A DNA stretch of 64,000 nucleotides from Odontocerum albicorne (GCA_949825065.1 OX463856.1:18472632-18536631); one strand, 5' to 3'. Positions 1 to 10,903 are shown, counted from the first letter of the stretch. Made by a program: numbers and translations. The notes: generated by a model from the letters alone, not told the origin.

Positions 1-219
1 TCTTTGAAGAGTTGATTACCGACAGTTAATCACTTCACGGGATTAATCGTGTCAATAGAATTTTGAATTGCTTTTTCAAGTGAACGATGTCTAAGGTTAA
101 ATGTTTCTCTCAGGTTCTATAATTTTATTTTGCATAATCGTGTTTGTTTTATATTTCTTATTAAAAATATAATATTTTAACTTTGCATTTAATTATTTTA
201 CTTTTTTTATTTATCATAC

Positions 220-575
220 TTCTTCTTCCAAAGAATTCATGGGTGGTGCAAAAAGATAACCTGATGCAGAGGCACGGCCTTGGGGACGTAGTCCGGGACA
301 GAAGAGCATACAACCTGAGGACGAGGAGAGCTGACCCCAACAGTCTTCGCAGACAGTGAGTTGGGATGGAGCCAGGGAGAAGATACTTCTTCTTCTTCCC
401 AGTGTCATGCCAGGTCCCCACAACGTTGAATATCACCTGAGAGTAGACATCTTTGTCCCCGGCAGCCCGAAAAAGATCCCTGACGCTCCTTATACCAGTC
501 CAATCACGTTTATTGCGGAGCCAGGAGATTTGCCTCCTGCCAACACCTCTATTTTACCTTGGATGATCAGGTGCA
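220..575 (-). mobile_element. LINE-R (RTE-like) 3' terminus, degenerate
   Basis: The minus strand reads ISWLRNKRDWTGIRSV followed by DLFRAAGDKD. This is the usual C-terminal end of RTE-type LINE reverse transcriptases (GRRRxSWLRN...LFRAA). One frameshift separates the upstream HLIIQGKIE segment from this block. The rest, down to an AAGAAGAAG run near 225, is 3' UTR, and such GAA-rich tails are common in this LINE group. The piece is 5' truncated with no catalytic domain, so it is a dead copy. Confidence 0.75.
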
Positions 576-2031
576 GTAATTTGAAATTTATCATACACCA
601 TTCAAAATTTGCATAGTTTTGATAGAAAGACGAAGCGTCGAGTATAAGTTCATAACGATACTAAAAATGCTCTGTTTTGAGGATTTAGATAATCGTTCGT
701 TCACTAGGCAAGACCTATGGCGACTTTGTTAGCCAAAAAATACATATATTAGACCTAAACACTTTAATACTCAGCTGAACCATTCATACTCTGCGTTTAT
801 ATCTTTACACACACTTTAATCACAAGTGATAGCTTTTGATTAAAGTGTGTGTAATACTCGTATATAAACGCACACACAATTTTTCAACCGCATCACAATA
901 ATTACACACTATATTTACATGTCATTCATTCACATGGCTCTATATGGAGACCTTAAAAAACTCCTTTCTCCTCGGTTTTCCCGTGTTAAAGAGTTTGTTA
1001 CAATTTTTTTTATTTGAAGGTGTGACATTATAAAAATATCCACTCTCCATCAGTAAGGCATTGTAAATTGTTGGAGTAAGGAACTAACTACAAATATTAT
1101 ATGAACGCGAGGGGTCGGAATTAGATTTAGTGCCTTATCTCTTCCTCTATGATTATGCTCTAACGTTCCATTCTACTCAACATAATTATAAATTGGCTTT
1201 CCATTTAAGTAGGTAAGTATTTGATATTTTTTCCTGCCTAAGAAGAATTTCCTCCATAGAATGGAGGCGTGATCACTGAACCAGGAAATATCAGGAAGGA
1301 CCGAGGTTTTATGATGTGGTTCTAAAGAAGTATCTTCAAAACTCCCTGGACAAATCGTGTTACAAATGTGGAAGTGTTCGCGAATATGAATTAGTACCAA
1401 GAACTATTGGAAACTGTGAACGTTTGCAAGTTGTTGTTTCTTAGTTACACGGTGAGAGACGTAAGCTTCATTATAACACAGCTGATCATCCAAGGAAAAA
1501 TAAATGGTGAACGTGACTGAAGAAATTGTCACATCGTGTGATTAAACGGGAATAGTTTGGGTGCAGTTCTATTAAATTGTTTAAGGCTGCAGTAAACTAG
1601 ATAAAAATGTGATGGTAACTAACATCGGATATGACACGGCATCTCAAGAAGAAACTTATATAGGCACAGTTTGTCAAAGAGTCGAGCACTTCGATAAGAA
1701 AAGACGATATTAAATACAAACAAACTGATGGGTAAACATGGTAAAGTCTTTTGATAATAAATTGAGGGTTGCACTTCAGAATACAAGGAATTCCTAAAAT
1801 GTCGAGCAATTAAAATAAAATGGTCAGTGATTTATGCACCGCGTTTGGCTTTATGAATGTGCTTTTCTGATTTCATTGAAAAATTGTTTTAAGACTGAAT
1901 TTTCTTTTGAAATACCTTACATAGTTAAATACGATGAATGATCATTTTTGAGAATAATTGTGATATCCAATAGTCTCAAACAATTTAGTTAAAAAAACAA
2001 ATGAATCTATGATGCATTCAAAATACAGGCC
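576..2031. other. Unique AT-rich sequence
   Basis: No gene, RNA or recognisable transposon was seen. The only structure is the inverted repeat at 793-871, listed separately. Short open frames near 1173-1400 and 1597-1809 look random. Confidence 0.5.
793..871. repeat. Inverted repeat with one discordant patch
   Basis: The left arm 793-822 and right arm 837-871 match perfectly over outer 10-bp and inner 18-bp blocks and are separated by a 14-nt loop. The only difference is between the blocks: CT in the left arm against a 7-nt ACGAGTA (read on the complement) in the right. The right arm therefore carries the octamer TACTCGTA at 855-862. Confidence 0.8.
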
Positions 2032-2309
2032 AAATAGTTGGATTATGCAAATACGTCATTAAAATAGTTGGACTATGCAAATACGTCATACAAAATAGTA
2101 GGACTATGCAAAGACGTCATACAAAATAGTAGGACTATGCAAATACGTCATACAAAATACTAGGACTATCAAAGACGTCATACAAAATAGTACGACTATG
2201 CAAAGACGTCATACAAAATAGTAGGACTATGCAAAGACGTCATACAAAATAGTAGGACTATGCATGCAAAGACGTCATACAAAATAGTAGGACTATGCAA
2301 AGACGTCAT
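2032..2309. repeat. 31-bp minisatellite, nine units
   Basis: Nine head-to-tail units have a 31-bp period, and each contains GGACTATGCAAAGACGTCAT or a one-base variant. The early units have AATACGTCAT. One unit lacks a base, and another carries a 4-bp TGCA duplication. Each unit holds an ATGCAAA octamer-like word and an ACGTCA CRE-like half-site. That resemblance is noted without claiming function. Confidence 0.9.
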
Positions 2310-3838
2310 CTTCTATTTAAGAACTATGCATCAAATAGTTGAATACCTTTTTAGTTATATCAGTGGGAAAGTGTATAATAATATTTCACTGCCATTGTAG
2401 TTCGGCTCGTAACGTTTTGTTTCTTATCACGAACAGATATATCATATATTAATAAATGCCGTTTGAGTTACAGCCATGAAATCTTTAAATTGCGTTTTTA
2501 GAACTTTTGTTTTTTCTTTATATAATTATACACAGACACCTAGATGTAAAACACTACACCACGAAATCTTTAATAATTGACTCTCTCTGTCGATACGGAC
2601 GAGACTATGAAAGCTTGACTGTATTTGGCACACAACTCTCTGATATGAGGTTATTTATTTTAATTATTTATTTAAAATGAGAAGGAAATAAACAATAATA
2701 ACATAGCAGGACTTTAAAGGCACACATTTCAATAATCATAAAAAACATATTCTCCTTTCCCCATCATGCTTAATTACTACACTTAGATATCGTAGGCTTG
2801 CTGGCTAACTAAAAACATCCTGTTAAGTCAACCAGCCTATCACACGTGTTAACTAAATGCTCACATTACTGAAAAGAATATAAAAAAAAACAAAATCTAG
2901 AGATAGGGGAGATTTGCACTTTTATAATTCAAGAAACAATGTAAAAAATAATAATAACAATATACCACAGAAAAAAACCACACTTAAATAAGTATATGGT
3001 ATACAAACACTAAGAATTCTGCATTTTCATACAACATCCCATGAAGAAAATATTGGGTTATCATTAATATTAAAATTCATATTTAAAAAGAAAACAAATT
3101 TAATGTCATTACAATCACATCAAGAAACAGCATTTAAAACAGAAACATTAAATGTACGAAGAATCATTCATTGATTTGTAGCAACAATAAAACGGCCTCT
3201 CAATTTACACAACAAACGAACGGGTCCGTTTCTACTGTAGCGACGAGACAATTTTTTTACTTGAATTGTTGGTACACGTAAATTATTTAAGGAAATTGTG
3301 ATTTATTGGATTTTTGGCTATTTGGGTGTTCCTGAAACCGTGCAAAATATTCCATTACATTAATATTCTTGATTGGTTTTAGTCAATAATAGGGTATTTT
3401 TTGTCATTTTAACATGTTTTGTTTATTATTGCACCAGTCACATTATTCTTGTATGATACTTAACGAATTATTGATTTTAATACTTGGCTTAAAGTCTTTT
3501 TCTCGAGTAATATTTCAATTGAATCGATCTTTGTCTGCTTTAAATTGTTTCAGAAATGAGTGGTGTATGCAGTTTTGAGTAGTACTTTAAGACAACCCTC
3601 TTTTGGAAGTCTTATCAAAATGTATGATTATACGAGTATATGAATACTACATATGATATATAAACTGCACTCCAACTTAAGCAGAATATGTTACTATCAC
3701 ATTAAGTAAGATCTTTAAAGGTTCTTTGTAGTTCTGACGTTCCACTCATAATTAATGAAGATGGTTAGATCTTCTGTGTGTAGATCGTGATGAACGGGGA
3801 CTTATTTTGTCGTAGTTCCTCAAAATAACGTTGGTGGT
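2310..3838. other. Unique AT-rich sequence
   Basis: Nothing supportable was seen apart from scattered homopolymers. Confidence 0.5.
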
Positions 3839-3888
3839 GGTGTGATCACACCGTCTTCAGTTCCGTTCGATCGAACGAAACTGAAGAC
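3839..3888. repeat. Two abutting palindromes
   Basis: Positions 3839-3852 are a perfect 14-bp palindrome (GGTGTGATCACACC). They are followed immediately by a 36-bp palindrome at 3853-3888 centred on TTCGATCGAA, with 18-bp arms and one mismatch. Both could extrude as hairpins or bind a dimeric protein. No surrounding gene gives a role. Confidence 0.85.
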
Positions 3889-4383
3889 TGTTGACACAGC
3901 TAATACTAGCCATGAAGTTTGTGCCCATATCTATAATATATTACGATATACTCGTAATAACCTTTAACAATTCAAATGTGTCAACATTAATTTGCTAACG
4001 ACAGTAATTTATCAATCGTGAGAATGCAATAATTGGTGGGACTCCATGTATGGTTTGATGGATATGTTTAAAGTAAATGTTGTTGAGTTAGAAGGGCTCT
4101 TCTTTGGCATTTCCTCAATCTAAAGTTTTGAATAGAATACTGGTGATCCAACTTTCATTTTGTCTTAATTGAATTTTTTGTATTCTTATAAATTTTGTAT
4201 TTTTGTTGGTTGTATTTCATTTTTGCTTCTTTCAATATTGTACAAGTACTACTGGTATATATTGGTAATTTCATGCGTCGCATGTCTTCTAAAAAGTGTT
4301 GATTTTTTCTTTTTTTTTAGTAAATGATGCTGTGATTTGTAAAGGACATCTAACAATAATAATTATACCATAAAAGGAAAATT

Positions 4384-4515
4384 TATATTGCGTCGTTTAG
4401 AGTGCAAACTCTTCTCAATGGTGCTCTAACTCAAGATTCGAACTCACTCATAAAATTTGATAAGACCTCCCAAAAATATTATCTTCAAGTGCTTCCTTAA
4501 GCTACACGCGTCACC
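4384..4515 (+). repeat. Repeat-K copy
   Basis: This dispersed repeat contains GCAAACTCTTCTCAA followed by a CTCTAACTCAAGATTCGAAC-like block. The same order of words occurs at 11640-11760, and parts recur near 25735, 26060 and 38980. The family is unknown. Confidence 0.5.
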
Positions 4516-4520
4516 CATAT

Positions 4521-4790
4521 AAATAAATAAATAAATATAGGTTTATTGATAGCAACATAATATGTACATACTTTTATATAAATATATTTCAAAACCGCAG
4601 ACATATTTCAAGATAAATAGCAGAGAATACATTTGAAAGAGCAGCTATCAAAAGGTCTGGGCTCATATCATGACATACCATACGAGTATCTCTGACGCTA
4701 GGGGGCAGGCTATTCCCCACAATAGGACTAACACCGGTATAACCTCTATTATAATAAACAGCCTTATTTGATTGATTTGGAACAACCAAT
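4521..4790 (-). mobile_element. Repeat-G copy (LINE 3' end)
   Basis: Read on the minus strand, the element ends in CTATCAATAAACC plus (TTTA)n. Upstream is GAGCCCAGACCTTTTGATAGC, shared with the copies at 35 and 45 kb. The minus-strand frame contains GNSLPPSVRD, which resembles the WNSLPPSVR end of Jockey/CR1-type reverse transcriptases. Repeat-G is therefore probably the C-terminus plus 3' UTR of a LINE. This copy is 5' truncated. Confidence 0.65.
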
Positions 4791-4834
4791 TTATTTGATG
4801 AAAAATAGGTGTTATGTATTTAAAATAAATGTGT

Positions 4835-4915
4835 TTCTGAAAATGTTTTTAAAGACAGCATCCAGAACTTTCTTAATGGTGGAAAGTTAATTATTTCGAC
4901 AGAAAAGGGATTTCT
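4835..4915 (+). mobile_element. Possible LINE C-terminal scrap
   Basis: The frame reads NVFKDSIQNFLNGGKL and resembles the short frame at 60066-60120 (NVFKESIMSFLNNGS). Two similar pieces suggest a shared LINE C-terminus. They are too short to assign to a clade. Confidence 0.35.
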
Positions 4916-5934
4916 TGTTGGCTTGTTTTATATTGTAACATATGTGATTGGATTTTGCCTGTATATGTAATCTTTATAAATGAAATAAAATAAATTAAAT
5001 ATTGCGTAAAACAGATTTTTTTTGTACTTTGCTTGATTGTATTTGAGATTTTTTACTTTCAGTGTTTTGCTATACATAATAATTTTGCAACCTTTGTTAA
5101 GCCATCAAAACATTGTTATTTCAAGGTGGGGTACTCGATGCAATCGTGTGCAATTAATATAATAAAATAAACATACTTCTTTAAGGAGTGGCATACAAGA
5201 AATCAAAAGAAAATGAGAAGTAACACACGTACGATGATATGATACGGTTTATAACACACGATACACAATATATTTTACAATTTAAGTGTTAAATCAGCTA
5301 AATGCTTCTTAGACGGCCTTATTGAGTTCTTAGACGAGATCGTTGTGGGGCGGATAAGTTGTTCTCGGAATTCCATCACAACTCGTACGTGATATGAGGA
5401 GGTGTAGTGGGATTTGTAAATTAGAGACACATAAAATCTTCTTGAATGTGTGATAAGTTAATGTTCTTTGTTGATATGGGAACTGGTACGACAAGTTGGT
5501 GCACTTTATTCATCCTATAAATGTTCATAAAACAGTGACAAATTCTCATTTTAATGTCATTTACACTTTAAGAAATGTTGCAGCCCAAATTCACTCCGGA
5601 CGCAGGATTATCGGGGTAAAAAGTTGGAGACCACAATTAATAAATGTTCGAAAGCTTTTGCTTAAATTTATCACACTCTGTAGAATCTTTTTTCTACTAA
5701 TATTTGTTTTCTGCGGATTTTTCATTAAACATGTTTTTCTAAATATATGTAGATGCGGGAAAGTTCCGTATCTATGCCAGCCACGTATCCAGACCAACAT
5801 ACTCGTACACGTAGGCATTCAAGCGACACCAGAATCCCCATGCTACAGCGGTTTATTCTTCTCAAAATAGTGTCATTTGATATTTTATACCATTGAATCT
5901 TATTTATTATTCATTGAATCTTATTTAACACACT
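4916..5934. other. AT-rich sequence without a supported gene
   Basis: An open frame of 124 codons at 5496-5870 overlaps a 75-codon frame on the other strand. Neither shows a recognisable domain or clear codon bias, so neither is called as a gene. Confidence 0.4.
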
Positions 5935-6425
5935 TCACTGCAAAAAAAACTGCAAGCTTATTACCAGGAGGTAATCTCTTCCAACTAACCATACAAAAGT
6001 ATATTAAGAAAGTTACATAGTCGCAAAAATATTCAAATGATTATTCATCTTTATGAAATTTATGGACATATATATAAAAAAAGTAAAAGTGAGATATCAT
6101 CAATCAATGGAAAAGGAAGGGATGGTGAAGGGAAACAGACAGAAATGAAACACGTTTAATTACTGACTACAGTTTTTTCAGTAGCTTCTAAAAGCATGCC
6201 AAAGACGGAGTGAGTCTAACATTGCTTTTAACTAGTTCCAGAATCTCACTGCATGGACAGAAAAGGACGACGTAAAAAAAGGAAGAGCGGTGAACTGCAA
6301 AGGCAAATAAATAATCTTTGTCTGAGCTTAGCGTAAGTTGATGATCGGAAAGACGCTGAGAATTTTCGGTGATATAATAGGGGGTGGAGGATGAATTTAC
6401 CTGAGATGCCTCTTAAAAAATGAAG
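5935..6425 (-). mobile_element. LINE-W 3' end
   Basis: This is colinear with the better copy at 9000-9700. It has the same AAAGCATGCCAAAG and GTTCCAGAATCTCACTGCA words (plus-strand reading), which correspond to the RLWN C-terminal motif of the LINE protein on the minus strand. A 3' UTR follows, ending in a GGTTAGTTGGAAGAGATTACC tail. The frame is broken. Confidence 0.7.
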
Positions 6426-6939
6426 ATATTATTATTACCAATAATTCAGAATATTAAAGACTGTCATTGACGAGATACGAGTAAGAGATAAGTGCATCAT
6501 TAAACCTTGACTATGTAACATTATTTTACTTTGTATTTATATTACATCGCATTTATTAATATGAATAGGTTTTAAGTTATTCAAGTTTATCTTAGCTGTA
6601 TCTATGAATAGTTTTTCCACTTAACTTAGTTCTCACTTTGTAAGTAACATGCACTTATATGTGTATTAACATAAATATATAGTTAAGTACTCATAAATTA
6701 AGTGCTGTTCACTTATGTCACCTGAGGAAAGGCAGGGTCCGTCCTACGTATTGGATGCATCAAAAGTAATCATAAAAACATTATTCGAGGGATCCTTATC
6801 ATATTCAGCCAGCAAATTCTGAAATGAGTTACCCCTGTCCTCGAAGGAGCAAATTTCTTCGGGGGTTGTGTGCGCGTGTTTGTGCGTTATCTCCTCATGA
6901 ATTTTTATATTACCTACTGCTTATTTATTTTCATCTTGT
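6426..6939. other. AT-rich spacer
   Basis: No gene or repeat was identified between the LINE-W copy and the 45-bp minisatellite. Confidence 0.5.
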
Positions 6940-7254
6940 GTATTGTGGTTAATATGTATGATCATCATTTTCTATTATTGATTTGTATTGTGGTTAATAT
7001 GTATGATCATCATTTTCTATTATTGATTTGTATTGTAGTTAATATGTATGATCATCATTTTCTATTATTGATTTATATTGTGGTTAATATGTATGATCAT
7101 CATTTTCTATTATTGATTTGTATTGTGGTTAATATGTATGATCATCATTTTCTATTATTGATTTGTATTGTGGTTAATATCTATGATCATTATTTTCTAT
7201 TATTGATTTGTATTGTGGTTAATATGTATGATCATCATTTTCTATTACTGATTT
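6940..7254 (+). repeat. 45-bp minisatellite, seven units
   Basis: Seven nearly identical 45-bp units occur in tandem. Because 45 is divisible by three, the plus strand stays open for 130 codons and would encode a 15-residue repeat, CIVVNMYDHHFLLLI, seven times. The few substitutions do not favour synonymous change, and the start codon lies in unique sequence. The open frame is best explained by the repeat period and not by protein coding. Confidence 0.9.
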
Positions 7255-7257
7255 TAC

Positions 7258-7400
7258 TTTGATAAAATTTGGACTCCTATCAGCTTTTCTCTTCTTTTTG
7301 CTCACAGTTAATCTGAGGTGGTATTTGTGGGTTAACTTTTTTTTATTTTTCGGCGATTCATTAATTTTCTGTTTTTTTCTTAGTCTACATGTATGTACAC
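7258..7400 (+). mobile_element. Repeat-G 5' portion
   Basis: It begins AAAATTTGGACTCCTATCAG and continues through CACAGTTAATCTGAGGTGG, matching the start of the full copy at 45055. It then diverges. It is the promoter-side part of Repeat-G without the GC-rich core, directly abutting the minisatellite. Confidence 0.7.
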
Positions 7401-7639
7401 GTACAAGAGTGGGGGCTAAAAAAAGTGATCTCCAACGGGAATTGAGTTTGCAACCTCAGAATTGGGAGACAGATATCTTATAGACGTCAGATCTTGAAGA
7501 TTTGAACATATTGATCTGGAGACCCATTACAGTCTCCGGATCCAAATAGAATAACAAATTTGCAGGATGTTCCAAACGGATTGTCAAAGGACATGTCTAA
7601 ACATATGTTGATATACACATACATATATTCCATCTACTG

Positions 7640-7775
7640 ACAAAAAATAAAAGCCCTGCATAACTTGCAAGGTATGTGCTAAGCACAGTGAGACGCGATA
7701 CTTGTGTAAGGAGTGTGATGTAGCTCTCCAAAAAGCATATTGTTAGCAAAGTTACTATACTAAACTACATTTAAA
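7640..7775 (+). pseudogene. piggyBac transposase C-terminal remnant
   Basis: A plus-strand frame reads CKVCAKHSETRYLCKECD, then VALQKAYC, a stop, and SYYTKLH. The Cys spacing and the ETRYxCxxCxVxLC...YHT order match the cysteine-rich DNA-binding domain that ends piggyBac-family transposases (known family feature: C-terminal CRD). A stop replaces a residue before SYYTK, and an in-frame stop lies just upstream in IPSTDKK*K. The catalytic DDD core is absent. This is a dead fragment, and the termini (TTAA, inverted repeats) were not located. Confidence 0.7.
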
Positions 7776-7779
7776 GGAT

Positions 7780-8499
7780 TCATTAAAGTTTCATTACAAT
7801 CTTATTAATATTTTCTTAGATACAACAATTTTAGAAAATCCTTTAAAAAATTGTATTCCTCAAAAACAAGCCATGCCCTCAGAAAGGTGGTCTTAATTTT
7901 GATCGGATCTTAAAGTGTTTAAGTGTTAAAACTGACTTGTATTTTTATATCTGAGTGTAAATTCCCCTTTTGTTAATCTATTGAATAAGTATTCACTATT
8001 AGTTCATCAATATTCTGTTATAAATATGTATGTCACTCGTAGTTAATCGTACTCCAAGTTTTACCAAATACGATATATTATGCCTCTTTGGCGAACACAG
8101 TTTCAGAATTCTTTAAAATACAATGAAGTACAGAGTTATTCCATATTTGCAAGAAAAACTCTGATTCCAAAAAAGGAAAACGCAATGTTGTCTACTAACG
8201 CAAGCAGTGCAGCATTTTAATAAATACACTCATAGTTTTAAACGTTAAAAAAAATCACAGTAAATTAATACATAAAATATGTAAAAGTGGAACACCATTA
8301 ACGCGGTCGGACGTAATATTGTCTTTCAGCCAGGCTTTCCAACATGTACGCAACATTGCCTGTTCTGAGATAGATAGTTTACTTATAATCACGAAATTTA
8401 GACACATAGAATTCAATAGACCCGAGCTACGTCCGCTAAAAGTATCCTAGTTTATTATTACTCTATTTTGTCAAAATTTGGAATCATATTTTGTTCTCT
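7780..8499. other. AT-rich sequence
   Basis: It may contain the 3' flank of the piggyBac remnant (GATCGGATCTTAAAGTG near 7900). Otherwise nothing is recognisable. Confidence 0.4.
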
Positions 8500-8640
8500 T
8501 GACGAGAAAGATGTTAAAACGGCCTTAAGTTAAAACCCTACTGAAATCCATTTGAAAAAATCTGGGTTCCCGCTGGATTTAACCCGCAACCTCCGGGCTG
8601 GAATACAGGCGTCTTACCAACTAGGCCACAGAGGTCATCA
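8500..8640 (-). mobile_element. SINE-A copy
   Basis: The minus strand has the tRNA-like head (CCTCTGTGGCCTAGTTGGTAA..., then GCGGGTTAAATCC) and the body start (TAAGGCCGTTTTAACATC). The 3' tail is missing. Confidence 0.8.
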
Positions 8641-8736
8641 TACATATGATGTGATCAAATATGAGTATTATACAATATAAATGAATTATTGCATTTTTTC
8701 TATGATTTTAAGTGAATAACAAATTGAATTCCTATC

Positions 8737-8955
8737 TATAGTTCGGAAATTCAAGGATGAGTCCTGTGACAGCTCACAAATTTGCCCCAATAAAACCTCA
8801 TGTAATGTATTTACCTAAAGTCCTTGCTATTTTTTAGAATTGAGGCTTATATTAAAGTTGATAAAATAATTAAAATTACTGAACATCTTTACAAGGTTGT
8901 ATTGGGGCAAATTTGTGAGCTGTCACAGGACTCATCCTAGAATTTCCGTACTATA
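8737..8955. mobile_element. MITE-like foldback element
   Basis: Terminal inverted repeats of 62 bp at 8737-8798 and 8894-8955 differ at only three positions and flank a 95-bp AT-rich interior without coding potential. The outermost bases are TATAGTTCGGAAATTC. If the ends lie at GTWCGG, the flanks read TATA on both sides, which would fit a TA or TATA target duplication. High arm identity suggests fairly recent movement or intra-arm conversion. The superfamily is unknown. Confidence 0.75.
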
Positions 8956-8999
8956 TTACATATACAATCGATTATTTTAAAATAGTTATTAAATTTTTA

Positions 9000-9700
9000 T
9001 TTAATACTTTTATTGCAAACACAATCTGGCGTGCTTATTGCTAGGCGGCAATCTCTTCCAACCAACCAGACAAAAGTAAACGAAGCAAGTTACGTGGTCG
9101 CATAAATCATTCAAATGACTATCCATCCCCACGCAATCCATAAACACATACGTGAGCATATGCCCACAAACCGCACAAAGACGGACAATCACCCGACCAT
9201 TATTTTTCATATAAAGTGAGATATCATCAATCAAAAGGAAATGAAGGGATGGTGGAGAGGAAAGGAAAAGAAAAATCAGGAATGAAACACTTTATTTTAC
9301 TGACTAGAAATTAAGAGTTTTTTCAGTCGCTTCTTAAAGCATGCCAAGGATGGAGCGAGTCTTATATTGGTTTGTAACTGATTCCAGAGTCTCACTGCAT
9401 GGACAGTAAAGGACGACGTAAAAAAAGAGGAGCGGTGAACTGGAAAGGCCAATAGACAATCTCTGTTTGAGCGTAGCGCTAATACATTATTGGAAAGACG
9501 CTGAAAATTTCGGCGAGATAAAAGGGGGCGTCGGGACTGTTAAGAATATTATACAATAGAGACAGTATGTGAATTGGGTGTCTATTTCCAACATTCAACC
9601 AGTTCTTTTTATACGTGTTTTTACAACATGTAAAGGACTCAAGGAGTTCCTTATCAGCTGACACCACACCAAAGTAATAGAAGGATGACCACGACGTAGA
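9000..9700 (-). mobile_element. LINE-W 3' end, best copy
   Basis: The minus strand encodes VHAVRLWNQLQTNIR followed by PSLACFKKRLKKLL and a stop at about 9300. This is the stereotyped C-terminus of CR1/Jockey-type LINE reverse transcriptases (FTVxAVRLWNSLP...LxxFKxxL). About 290 bp of 3' UTR follow. The UTR ends in CTGGTTGGTTGGAAGAGATT, then an AATAAGC-like block, then an A/T tail near 9000. That terminal block also forms the tail of SINE-A. The catalytic part is missing through 5' truncation. Confidence 0.85.
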
Positions 9701-10299
9701 CAGATTATAATGATTATCATACGATACATCTAAGTATCGCTGTATCCCTATATTTATATAAACCGATTAACATTTTGGAATTGTAGAGTACCCCGATATA
9801 ACATTATTTAGATAAATAGGTATCATGATAAATGATCGCTACCGCTACTGGTGTAAATTCAATATTATACCACTTAATAACAAAGAGGGCCAAACAGGTA
9901 CCACTTTGGATGCAATTAAAAACTAAATATTTACAATAGACCAGAAATTCAAGAACAATTCTTTAATACATATGATCGAAAGTTGATTTTAGTATATCAA
10001 TTCGATTGCAAATAAGGTGTTTTAGCTAAGAAGTGTATTATTTGATATTAGTGAGAACACCTCGTTAGTTGGCTACTGGTAAGGCAATTTCCGGAGATCA
10101 AGATGAAATTTCCGGTCGATCTAATCTTATATTATATTAGATTTTTTTTATTGATTAATCTTCTAGCTCCGTGTATTATATACAAACTTGTTTACTTTAG
10201 CGTACATCAAACAAAATATAATACGGCGTAATTGCACTAAAAATTGGTACATATTTGTTTATGTTATTTTTTGTACAATTCCACTGACGACACAAACAG
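9701..10299. other. AT-rich spacer
   Basis: No feature supported. Confidence 0.5.
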
Positions 10300-10690
10300 G
10301 TTGTATCCTCGTTGGTAATATACTTGCCATTAGCGGCTCTGGTTTAGCATTCACGCGAGGTTCAATTCCTAGCGGATTCACATCCGTTAAGACCATTTTA
10401 CATATGAATTTATGTTTTTTGTAGCCTATATGCTTCTTAACATAAATTATTGTCATGCTATTAAGCAACGCAAAAATAGTGCCATTAAAAACTGTGTAAC
10501 TAAAAGATTGCAGCCAATAAAACCTCTCAATTGTGAAACATGTTTAACCTTCTTGCCATCGGAATTTGTGCTTCTTGCAGAGCAACAGCATGCGTACAAC
10601 AAACCAACACGCACATACATTTTTCATTCACATGATGGCGCACAATCATACTAGATTACGAGGGTAAGGTCTAGGGATTAGGGATTCGAT
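10300..10690 (+). mobile_element. SINE-B copy
   Basis: The head has GGTTTAGCATTCACGCGAGG and a B box GGTTCAATTCC at about 10360. The body contains GCTATTAAGCAACGCAAAAA and a GTGCTTCTTGCAGAGCAACAG-like segment shared with 62970-63060. The A-box region is damaged. Confidence 0.65.
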
Positions 10691-10816
10691 AAAAATGGTA
10701 TGTTCTTATTCTGGTTGAGAGTTCTGGCGGCCAGACATGTGCTTGCATTAATGAAATTTTTTTCAACTTTAGTCAAATTTTAAACAAGAATATGCAGTTG
10801 TTCTTCCTCCACTCAC

Positions 10817-10903
10817 GTCGTCATCGTTGCTGAACCTCGTAGTTGAGGATTTTCTCGCTGCTCCATCGTCACTGCAGTTGGAAAGCGAAGCGGTGTCATG
10901 GAG
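10817..10903 (-). CDS. Possible exon, unidentified
   Basis: The minus strand reads LHDTASLSNCSDDGAARKSS then TTRFSNDDD and ends at a textbook 5' splice donor (GAC|GTGAGT). It is less AT-rich than its surroundings. No good acceptor is visible upstream, where a stop and an A-run occur. The peptide is not recognised and could equally be part of an unknown repeat next to the SINE-C copy. Confidence 0.2.

Noticed and set aside
161..436. Minus-strand frame of 91 codons as a host gene
   Set aside because: Its upstream part is a LINE-R C-terminus, so the frame is retroelement coding plus 3' UTR.
2032..2309. CRISPR array
   Set aside because: Units are directly adjacent with no unique spacers, and the sequence is eukaryotic. 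It is a minisatellite.
5496..5870. Open frame of 124 codons on the plus strand
   Set aside because: No domain, no clear composition shift, and the opposite strand is also open. Chance or an unknown repeat is more likely.
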